From assembly GCA_964516765.1 (NCBI GenBank), contig CAZEWZ010000005.1, positions 34,312 to 98,311 of the forward strand: 64,000 nucleotides of DNA, read 5' to 3'. The position numbers and the translations under genes are program-made. Shown in pieces: positions 54,056-62,800 of this stretch (the stretch's first letter is position 1; each line of letters starts with the position of its first letter). The notes under the pieces are model-generated. The model saw only the letters and a list, made by a program, of their open reading frames with translations. It was not told where the DNA came from and ran no database searches. This DNA comes from CAZEWZ01 sp964516765 (GTDB lineage Bacteria > Bacteroidota > Bacteroidia > Flavobacteriales > UBA7430).

Positions 54056-56185
54056 TTAGGTAGAATGAAATTTATCTCCCGAATTAGCATAAGTGATTAG
54101 TAATTTGCAAGGGGTAAATCTAGATCCATGTATGGATTTTAATCTGTTTAATTCATTTAAAATATAGGTGCATCCAACTTGGTCTGCATAACGGAAAGGG
54201 CCACCTGTAAAAGGTCTAAAACCAATACCCAAGATCGCACCTAAATCTCCATCTTGGACAGAGGTAATAACCCCCTCTTCTAAGCACATAATAGCCTCAT
54301 TAACCATTAATAAGGTAGATCGAAGCTGTATTTCTTTGGGATCTAATTCAATGTAGAGAGGATTTCCGAAAAAGGACTTCACAGAGCTATTTGCTTTTCC
54401 GCGAATCTTTTTTCCATTCTTATCATAAGCCAAAAAGCCATTTAAATTTTTCCTGCCCTTAAATCCTGAATCATTCATTTTAAGAAGACCTTCACTCATA
54501 ATTGCTCCTTCTCTAGAAGAAAACATTTTAGCGAGATCGCCCGTCATTACATGAGCACCCACATCAATTCCGACCTCATCAATAAGCGCAAAAGGGCCAA
54601 CAGGAAAGCCATAAGATTTCATTGCCTTGTCAATTTGAATGATATCCCCACCTTGCTCTAACATCAATAAAAACTCATTTAAATAAGGAGCAAGTATTCT
54701 GTTGACATAAAAACCCGGGCCATTGTTAACAACAATACAAGTTTTCCCTTGACTAAGACCAAGTTGATAACATGTTGCAATTACAGATTCTGATGTTTGA
54801 GGTGTTTTTACAATTTCGAGCAAGGGCATTTTAGATACAGGAGAAAAATAATGTAACCCAATGACATTTTCAGGACGTTTAGCATATTTACCAATTTCTT
54901 CTATGGAAAGCGCTGAAGTATTGGTTGCAAAAATGAAAGCTGAGGAGGTGTGTTTTTCAACCTCTTTAAGGATATTTTGTTTCATTGACATATCCTCGAA
55001 GACAGCCTCAATTATTATGTCTAGTTTATCAAAGTTGGTGTAATCAAGTTGCCCATTGACATACAACATCGCATTTTTGGCCTCTACTCTGGTAATTGAT
55101 TTTCGTTGTACATGTTTATTAAGACTTTTCCATAAAGCACTCATTGCTTGCTTAAGAGTAGAAGCCTGAACATCTTTCAAGTGTATACCAATCCCCGTAT
55201 TTAGTGTCACCTCTGCTATTCCTGCTCCCATAAATCCTGCACCAAGAATTCCTATTGAAGATAGCTTTTTGGCATGAGATGCCAAAGGATTTTTCTTTTT
55301 CTCTGTCATAGAGAAAAATAAATTTCTTAATTCCTTTGACACATTACCGATCATCAATTCTTCGAATTTAATAACTTCGGCTTTATACCCATTATCTGAA
55401 CCTTTTTCCAAGCCAGTTTTAACACAATATAAAATCTCTTTGGGTGCTGGATAATTACCTAGAGTTTGACGATATATCTTTTTAGCTGCCTCCCGATACA
55501 CAATAAATCTCCCTATAGAACTGTGGTCTAAAAATCTAGTTAACAATGAACCATTATTTTTTCTCTGCAAAGGTTTATCGATCAAAGAAAGTGCTAATTT
55601 CTCAGCAGCATACTTTAATTTGGAGTGGTTCACTAACTGGTCTACCAAGCCTATTTTAAGGGCTTTGTGTGCAAATATATTTTTCCCAGTAAGCATCATA
55701 TCCAAACTCGCCTGAAGTCCAATAAGTCTAGGTAAGCGTTGCGTCCCTCCTCCTCCAGGGAGAAGCCCCAACTTCACCTCTGGCAATGCTAATTTCGTCC
55801 TCCTATGATCAGAGGCAATTCTGGCTGCACAAGCCAATGGAAGTTCTACACCTAAACCGTATGCTGTACCATGTATTGCGGCTACAAAGGGTTTAGGAGA
55901 TTTTGATATTTTATCAAATAATTTATGTCCTTTAATAGATATATGTTGAAAATCTCCCACTTTATGAGCCACAAAAGATTGGATATCTGCTCCGGCAATG
56001 AAATCTTTTTTTGCGGAAATAAAAACGGCAGCTTTCACATTATCATCTCTGAGAACATCGTCAATAACTGACTCGAAGGCATCAATCAACAAGGGCGAAA
56101 CGATATTTACTTTTGTGTCTTTCTGATCTAAATATAGAAAAGCGACACCATTTCTAAGTTCTCTTTTAATATAGTTATCCATCAT
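54056..56185 (-). CDS. fadJ: 3-hydroxyacyl-CoA dehydrogenase / enoyl-CoA hydratase (FadJ/FadB type)
   Basis: Multifunctional alpha subunit of beta-oxidation, 709 aa. The N-terminal crotonase domain (about 1-190) has IAGADIQSFV, AIHGTAYGLGVELPLACAARIAS and LPGGGGTQRLPRLIG. The dehydrogenase NAD-binding domain (about 310-490) has IGILGAGFMGAGIAEVT and ATNTSALSIEEI. It also shows LHYFSPVSKMPLLEIV and a C-terminal duplicated 3HCDH domain ending with FRPFTGGPFRYADQVG. It is 6 bp downstream of fadA and probably forms the trifunctional complex with it. 213 bp of AT-rich sequence without genes separate it from cutC. Confidence 0.94.
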   Translation of the reverse strand: MMDNYIKRELRNGVAFLYLDQKDTKVNIVSPLLIDAFESVIDDVLRDDNVKAAVFISAKKDFIAGADIQSFVAHKVGDFQHISIKGHKLFDKISKSPKPFVAAIHGTAYGLGVELPLACAARIASDHRRTKLALPEVKLGLLPGGGGTQRLPRLIGLQASLDMMLTGKNIFAHKALKIGLVDQLVNHSKLKYAAEKLALSLIDKPLQRKNNGSLLTRFLDHSSIGRFIVYREAAKKIYRQTLGNYPAPKEILYCVKTGLEKGSDNGYKAEVIKFEELMIGNVSKELRNLFFSMTEKKKNPLASHAKKLSSIGILGAGFMGAGIAEVTLNTGIGIHLKDVQASTLKQAMSALWKSLNKHVQRKSITRVEAKNAMLYVNGQLDYTNFDKLDIIIEAVFEDMSMKQNILKEVEKHTSSAFIFATNTSALSIEEIGKYAKRPENVIGLHYFSPVSKMPLLEIVKTPQTSESVIATCYQLGLSQGKTCIVVNNGPGFYVNRILAPYLNEFLLMLEQGGDIIQIDKAMKSYGFPVGPFALIDEVGIDVGAHVMTGDLAKMFSSREGAIMSEGLLKMNDSGFKGRKNLNGFLAYDKNGKKIRGKANSSVKSFFGNPLYIELDPKEIQLRSTLLMVNEAIMCLEEGVITSVQDGDLGAILGIGFRPFTGGPFRYADQVGCTYILNELNRLKSIHGSRFTPCKLLITYANSGDKFHST

Positions 56186-56191
56186 TTATAC

Positions 56192-57478
56192 TTAATATTT
56201 TTCTATAATCATTGCATGACCATGAGCACCAGCTGCGCATGCAGATATGAGTGCATACCTGCCCTCTTCTTTGATTAGTCTGTTTGATGCAGTAGTAAGT
56301 AGTCTGGATCCAGTTGCTCCAAAAGGATGACCAATAGACAATGAGCCTCCCCAAGTATTGAGTTTGTTCATATCTATTTTACCAACAGCGGAATCTCTAC
56401 CAAGTTTTTCGATTGCAAATGAATCAGATGCTAAACATTTTATATTAGCCAATACTTGTCCTGCAAATGCCTCATGCAATTCGATAACATCTATTTGAGA
56501 CAAACTCATATTAGCAATTTTAAGAACTTTGGATATTGCATATGTAGGACCTAAAAGTAATTCATCTTCTAAATCTTGTCCTGTAAATGTATAAGCAATA
56601 ATAACTGACTTTGGAGAAAGACCTAAAGAAAGTGCTTTTTCTTCTGATGCAATCAATGAGGCAGCAGCTCCGTCAGTTAAAAATGAGGAATTGGCTGCAG
56701 TAAGAGTTCCATTTTTCTTATCAAATGCAGGTCTTAACTTTGATAACTTCTTTCTATTTGCTTGTGGTCTAATACCGTTGTCTATCGAAAATGTATCAAA
56801 ATTTGGTGGGAAAGTAACAGAACAAATTTCTTCATTTAAGATATTTTCACTTTGAGCTTTACCAGCATTTTGGTGAGACCTGAATGCAAAATCATCTTGA
56901 GCTTCTCGACTTATATCAAAACGAGCAGCCATAATATCACAATCCTGCCCCATTGTACTTCCTGTAAAATATTCTGCCACGGCAGGGCGAACTGGAATAA
57001 AATCTGAGGGTCTTAAGGAGGATAAAAATTTAATATAATCCAGAAATCCTTTTAATTTTTGTGCCGCAAAAAGCTTATTTCTCATCTTTTTTGGGAAACC
57101 TATAGGTGTATCAGATATATTTTCTACCCCCCCAGCTATAATTATGTCTGCATTATCGAGTTTAATTTCATTGATAGCATTACAAATTGCTCTATTCGAA
57201 GAAATGCAAGCTTGGGTTACAGTTTGACATGGAGAAGAGTAAGGAATACCAGCTCCGAGAGCTGCTTCTCTTGCTACGTTGGATGTTTTTACATTGGAGA
57301 TAACTGTCCCCATTATAACTTGATCAACCTGCTTAGGGTCTAATCCAGTATTTTTGAGAAGGCCATTAATAGCAAATTGACCTAATTCGTAAGACATAAG
57401 ATTTAAATAACCTGATCCTGACTTTAGGAAAGGAGTTCTACAACCATCAACAAAAACTACTTTTTTTTTCTTGTACAT
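56192..57478 (-). CDS. fadA: Acetyl-CoA acyltransferase (3-ketoacyl-CoA thiolase, FadI/FadA type)
   Basis: Thiolase that ends each beta-oxidation cycle, 428 aa. The acyl-binding cysteine is Cys91 in VTQACISSNRAICN, the active-site histidines lie in ELHEAFAGQVLANI and SIGHPFGATGSRLL, and the second cysteine in ISACAAGAHGHAMII. The length and the AHGHAM ending resemble the beta subunit of the trifunctional protein (FadI-type) more than FadA. Its promoter must lie in the 53 bp shared with the divergent marR, where a palindrome is found. Confidence 0.94.
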   Translation of the reverse strand: MYKKKKVVFVDGCRTPFLKSGSGYLNLMSYELGQFAINGLLKNTGLDPKQVDQVIMGTVISNVKTSNVAREAALGAGIPYSSPCQTVTQACISSNRAICNAINEIKLDNADIIIAGGVENISDTPIGFPKKMRNKLFAAQKLKGFLDYIKFLSSLRPSDFIPVRPAVAEYFTGSTMGQDCDIMAARFDISREAQDDFAFRSHQNAGKAQSENILNEEICSVTFPPNFDTFSIDNGIRPQANRKKLSKLRPAFDKKNGTLTAANSSFLTDGAAASLIASEEKALSLGLSPKSVIIAYTFTGQDLEDELLLGPTYAISKVLKIANMSLSQIDVIELHEAFAGQVLANIKCLASDSFAIEKLGRDSAVGKIDMNKLNTWGGSLSIGHPFGATGSRLLTTASNRLIKEEGRYALISACAAGAHGHAMIIEKY

Positions 57479-57514
57479 AAATAAATTGCATTAAACTTTT
57501 TTTATTTCACCTTG

Positions 57515-57534
57515 CATTGTAATTTAGCACAATG
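57515..57534. promoter_or_regulatory. Candidate MarR operator between marR and fadA
   Basis: CATTGTAATTTAGCACAATG carries perfect 6-bp inverted arms around 8 bases. It overlaps the marR start codon (ATG at 57532-57534) and a -7-like element TAATTTAG (57520-57527). A regulator bound here would block marR itself and could affect divergent fadA. Confidence 0.45.
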
Positions 57535-58008
57535 GATGATTACTCAAGATATGCGGAACAAATTATTGTTCACAAGATTCGATCAGCTTGGTTTGAAATG
57601 TCACGAATGTTTAACCAAGTAGCAAATGCTTATGATATTACACTTTCTGTAGGCTTTACATTAATTGCCATTTACGAAGAGAATGGAACTCCTGTAACAA
57701 AAATTGCTCCTCGTATGGGTATGGAACCTAACAGTCTATCTCGCATTCTTAAAACAATGGAGAAAGATAAACTAATTGAACGAATACCTGACTCTTCTGA
57801 CAAAAGAAAGGTACTTGTAAAACTCACTAAAAAAGGCGCAAACATTAGAAAAGTATCAATCAAATCTGTTTTTAGATTAAATAATGAATTATTAAAGGAT
57901 TTAGACCCCATTAAAGTGAAACACTTTTATGAAGTCATTAATTCTGTCCCTCAATCTACTGCAATGACACTAGATAAAATGCAGAAAGAGCTAGAAGATG
58001 CTAACTAA
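57532..58008 (+). CDS. MarR-family transcriptional regulator
   Basis: A 158-aa winged-helix regulator: dimerisation helix RYAEQIIVHKIRSAWFEMSRMF, recognition region PVTKIAPRMGMEPNSLSRILKTMEKDKLIERIPDSSDKRKV with the DxRxxx-type wing (SDKRKVLVKLTKKG). It lies between the divergent fadA-fadJ pair and the convergent acyl-CoA dehydrogenase gene, which it overlaps by 8 bp at the 3' ends. The neighbourhood suggests it controls fatty-acid breakdown, probably sensing an acyl-CoA or fatty acid. Confidence 0.9.
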   Translation: MDDYSRYAEQIIVHKIRSAWFEMSRMFNQVANAYDITLSVGFTLIAIYEENGTPVTKIAPRMGMEPNSLSRILKTMEKDKLIERIPDSSDKRKVLVKLTKKGANIRKVSIKSVFRLNNELLKDLDPIKVKHFYEVINSVPQSTAMTLDKMQKELEDAN

Positions 58009-59764
58009 AATATCCATTTTTCAAGGTAGCATGTTCTGCAATTTTTCTTCTATAATCCTTAACATTAATGACATAGTTTGGGATGAAACTTGAAATACAT
58101 GCATGTAAAATCTTATTTTCTACTCCATTGCTATATGAATTTATTATTTCCTTGGCATGTATCCGTACTTTTTCAAAACTATCGTAAGCAAGAACCTTAA
58201 TAATATTATCATATAGAGACATGTTTATTGTTTTTTGACTTCTTAACTTTTCCACTCTTAAATAAGAAGATTCTAATACATATGTCTCAATGAGCATGTC
58301 TGAAAGATGCATGATGATCTCTTGTTCATCAATTAGTTCTTTTTTTAATTTATTTGCAGCTCCTCCAGACAATAGAAGAAACAAATGCTTCAATGAAGAA
58401 ATTCTTTTTTCAATCGTAAAACTTCTTCTCGAAGAAAAAGTAGCTAGAGATATGAATGCTTTAATAGGAGACGATTTCATCGCAGAAAGAACTTCAATTT
58501 CCTTTGTTTGGAAAGACCTTTTAAGTAACTCACCGACAATAAGAAGACGATTTACTTCATTTGTTCCTTCGTAAATTTTTGTAATTCGAGCATCTCTATA
58601 ACCTCTTTCAACTCCTGTGTCAAGAGCATAACCCATTCCTCCATGAATTTGAATGGATTCATCACAAACAGCACACAGAACATCAGAACCATAAACCTTG
58701 GCTATAGAACATTCAATAGCATATTCTCTAATAGCAGATGTTTTAGCCAGAGAACTAGACAGACCTTCATTCTTCAATGCAGAATATTTCTGATCAATTA
58801 ATGAACCTATTCGGTATGTAGTGGACTCCACAGCGAAAGTTTTCACATACATATTTGCCAACTTATTTTTAATTGCACCAAACTTTGAAATGGGGCTATT
58901 AAATTGGACTCTTTCTTGAGCATAAATAACAGATTTTTGAAGGGCTAGTTTACAACCCCCAACAGCACTTGCTCCAATTTTAACTCTACCTGAATTAAGA
59001 ATATTTAAAGCCATTTTAAACCCTTCTTGACGATCCCCTAGAAGATTTTCTTTGGGAACAAGACAATCATTAAAAAATACTTGAATGGTGGATGATCCTT
59101 TGATTCCCATTTTTTTCTCTTCCTCGCCTAAAGTAATTCCTTGAAAGTCTTTCTCTACTATAAAGGCGGACAAATTGTCATCGGTATCGATCTTAGCAAA
59201 AACAATGAAAATATCTGCAAAACCTCCATTAGTGATCCACATCTTCTGACCATTAATTAAATAATGTGTCTTGGCATCATTCAAAATTGCCCTGGTCTTT
59301 CCAGAATTGGCATCAGAACCCGCATCGGGCTCTGTTAGACAGTAAGAAGCTATAAGTGTCCCATCTGACAAACCTGGTAAATACTTGCCTTTTTGTGCAT
59401 CATTTCCATAATAAACAATTGGTAAAGAACCGATAGATGTATGTGCACCTATTGCAGTAGCAAAGGAATGACCGTAAGCAGTGGCTTCTCCGAAAATGAG
59501 AGTAGTAACCATATTTAAATCCATACCTCCATGAACCTCAGGAATATTAACACCCATCATACCTAAGCTTGCAGATTTTTTCAAAATAGCAGGCATTAAT
59601 GTTTTGTCTGTCATTGAATCTAATTTGTCTAAATTAGGATTAACTTCTTGGGTAATGAAATCGAGAATCATTTCTCGAATCATAGTCTGTTCCTCATTAA
59701 AATCCTCTGGAATGTAAACTTCAGAACAAACGCTATCGGTGTAAATAAATGCCCCTCCTTTCAT
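58001..59764 (-). CDS. Long-form acyl-CoA dehydrogenase
   Basis: FAD enzyme for the first step of beta-oxidation, 587 aa, with the C-terminal extension of the long Bacteroidota form (VLCAD/ACAD9-like). Marks are YCLTEPDAGSDANSG and GQKMWITNGG for FAD and substrate binding, VKIGASAVGGCKLALQ, and the catalytic glutamate in KIYEGTNEVNRL. The region after about 420 is a helical extension without known catalytic role. A TATATTTG box and a palindrome lie upstream. It completes, with fadJ and fadA, a beta-oxidation set under a likely common MarR control. Confidence 0.93.
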   Translation of the reverse strand: MKGGAFIYTDSVCSEVYIPEDFNEEQTMIREMILDFITQEVNPNLDKLDSMTDKTLMPAILKKSASLGMMGVNIPEVHGGMDLNMVTTLIFGEATAYGHSFATAIGAHTSIGSLPIVYYGNDAQKGKYLPGLSDGTLIASYCLTEPDAGSDANSGKTRAILNDAKTHYLINGQKMWITNGGFADIFIVFAKIDTDDNLSAFIVEKDFQGITLGEEEKKMGIKGSSTIQVFFNDCLVPKENLLGDRQEGFKMALNILNSGRVKIGASAVGGCKLALQKSVIYAQERVQFNSPISKFGAIKNKLANMYVKTFAVESTTYRIGSLIDQKYSALKNEGLSSSLAKTSAIREYAIECSIAKVYGSDVLCAVCDESIQIHGGMGYALDTGVERGYRDARITKIYEGTNEVNRLLIVGELLKRSFQTKEIEVLSAMKSSPIKAFISLATFSSRRSFTIEKRISSLKHLFLLLSGGAANKLKKELIDEQEIIMHLSDMLIETYVLESSYLRVEKLRSQKTINMSLYDNIIKVLAYDSFEKVRIHAKEIINSYSNGVENKILHACISSFIPNYVINVKDYRRKIAEHATLKNGYFS

Positions 59765-59782
59765 AGGTGATTAAATTTTCAA

Positions 59783-59814
59783 CAAATATAGCAAATAATC
59801 CAATGCACGCATTG
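59783..59814 (-). promoter_or_regulatory. Promoter-operator candidate of the acyl-CoA dehydrogenase gene
   Basis: On the minus strand TATATTTG (plus 59783-59790) fits TAnnTTTG 18 bp before the start codon. The inverted repeat CAATGC-AC-GCATTG (59801-59814) lies 10 bp further upstream, inside the expected spacer and -33 region, where a repressor would compete with RNA polymerase. The half-site GCATTG also occurs in the marR/fadA operator candidate. Confidence 0.45.
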
Positions 59815-59843
59815 ATTGAAGAATTATAAAAACATTCGGGTTA

Positions 59844-62800
59844 TTAAAAAGTCTGAAGATTAGACAGAGTGTTCAAAAATCTATTAATTTTTTGCGGATT
59901 TGCAAGTTCAATCTTATAATCATAGTTATTCTTCCCACCATTTTTTTGAGACTTTCGGACTGATGAATTATTTATTAATTGATTGAATGAAGAATTGGAA
60001 CTGAATACGGTCATAAGACCTCTTCGATATGAAAAATAAAAAAAAGTATTGGAATCAACTTCGATATAAATAATTGTTTCATCACCTAGAGGATAGGGAA
60101 TAATTTGAATAAGTCCTGGCACCATTAAATCAATTTTTTTCCCCATCACATTACTTATTGGAAGCAGCATGTCAGAAACAAAAGAGTTTGTGGGTTTATG
60201 CCAAATTAATTCTAACTGAGGCATATATAAAGTGTGACGTAGTAATTTTGGTATGAATCGCTTTCCTCTTCTATTTTTTCGATTAAATTTTCGAACAAGC
60301 CTTTTACCTAAAAGTTCTTTTAGGTTGTTTTGGTGTATTTCAGAGGACTGATCAATGGTGTTCTCAAACTTAGACTTCTTCAATTCCTTTAGCATTATTT
60401 TAGAAGCCTTTTTATGGAATAAAAAATCAAAACTTAAATCAAGTGTTCCGGTAAGAATTTCCTCATTAAATTGGGCATTAATGTAACCAAATGAACCCAT
60501 ATTTAATAAACCCGAATTAGCACCCAAATTCATATATCCTTCAGCATATATAGAACATTTTTCTGGGTTATATATGGCGATATTACCAGACAGACTTCGG
60601 TCTTCAATTTTTTCCAAAGAAGAAATTACATATTCACTGTTAAACTCATCATAGACCACAAAACCATTCACTGATAGGATTTCTAAATCGCTCATCCGTT
60701 TGGCCTTACTCAAAAATACAGGATAAGTAGTGGTGGGATCGTAGCTGGTCATAATTCCAGTATACCACTGCTGACTGGGAGTAAGCCGTTGTTCTGTATT
60801 TAGGTCCACAAATACATTCTCTGGATCTACCCGATCAATGAAGGGAATCCAAGCAGGGTTTAAGTTATCACATACCAATGCCAAATTAACAGCACCGTCA
60901 AAAGTTAAAAAGTCTTTTAAGCTTGATAAAATCACCTTGCCTTGAAACTTAAAGTAGGGATCTAAATGAAACTGATCATTTTCAGTCAATATAGCGATCC
61001 CTGTTACTTCGTCTTTTTCTTTAATTAAAGAAGAGAATTTAATTGGCTGAAGGCCCCCCTTCATATACTCATAATCAAATATAGCAGATCCATTAAAAGC
61101 TCCAGCACTTAAAATATCAACTTCTGCATCATAAAATGAATATTCAGTCCTAGTATCTGTATCAATGGAAAGTATGGCTTTGTGTAACCGGTCTATGTCT
61201 CCATTGGCTGAAATTCGAATGCGAGATGAATCTGGTTCGATGCGAACTGGAGGCATATAAATATCATCTACTCCTTCAACATCTAGAATAAAGGTTTTTA
61301 AATCATAACTGGCTAGATCTGCATTAAAACTAAGAGAATCTTTACTTATAGAAATCGATCTAAGGAGGGCTTTGTTTTCTGATAGCTGACCAAATCTTTG
61401 TGATTGATTATGCCTGTTCCAAACCATACGGTCAAAATACAGTAAGTATTTGTTTTTTCGTAGCTCAAAAACAGTACTATCATGCAAAGATTCAAAAGAG
61501 CCCATATTAGAATCAAAATCAAATGCGGAAAAAAGCTGATTTCCCTTTAATATTTTTGGTCCTAGCTCTGATTCAAACAAAGAAAATATAGACTGGTTTG
61601 CAGTAAATTCTCGGCGATGAAAAATAAAGCTTGGAGAGGAAGATACCGCATCGTTATAATATAAATCGCCAGAACCAATCAAAATGTTGGGACTGAGAAC
61701 CATAGAACCATCAAAATTAAATCCTTCCTCATAAGTTGTATAAAAAGAATGTCTATTGCGAGACTCAATCTGATCATCAAAGGCACGCCAATCTATACTT
61801 GCATCTTCAACAAAAACATTTGGGCAATCCGGACTAGATTTTTGAGAAGAAATATTATGGGATTCTGCATGAGCTAATGCACAAAAGGGATAAAAATAAA
61901 TTGAGTCGGTTGACGTTACTGAATTTAAATAATAAATAATTCCTTTACCATGTAAGCCCTGGTTATCTAAATATAATTTATTTGTAAACTCACCACGACC
62001 TTCATAAGCTAAATATTTACCTAGTATGGTGTGTGAAAAACTTAGTTCAAATGCGGAATTTAAACGTAAAGTATCTCTAAAAAGAGGGAAAATAGTGGGT
62101 GCATTCAAAATACCTGGAAATTCTAGATTTCTCGTATTAATTTCAAGAAGAGAGTCCAGAACAAATGGATCAACCTTAAATGAAAATAGATCTTTTTTAT
62201 ATACTCCATTCTTAATTTTATTGTAATACACATGAGATTCATCCTCACTATATAAAATAGGGAACTCTGGTCGAGATTCTAAACCTGATTTATTGGTGTC
62301 CTCGTCAATACAAAACTTACCCTTGAGGTCTGAAATAACTGTTTTTACAGCCACTTCATCAGTAGAAATAAGGGGGTCTCCATTTAAAGAAACTAGATAT
62401 TGAAGTGAGTCAATTTTATCAAAGGCAACAACAAATGGATCATAAAAAAACTTCATCTCCTTTCCAAACAATCCAAATCGACCAGACTGAAGAAGACCAT
62501 CGAAGGTGAAATCTCGATTCTTATGAATAACAAGATTGTCATTAGCGGGGAAAATAGCAACTTGGTTGGAGTCAGAAAGCTCCACCATATTAACTCCATA
62601 TACTGAAAGCTCACCAGTGGATAAACACATCTCGGCTGAGGGAAGTGAATTTGAGCGAGAAACAAAACGAATCGCATCAAAATCTGTTTTCCTTAGACGA
62701 GCATCCAAAATAAAATCTAGCTTTTCCCTGATAGAAATGAGCTTTTGAGTAATGTCATAATCTACCAAACCTAAAATAGCAAAATTGGACATCAAAAAGT

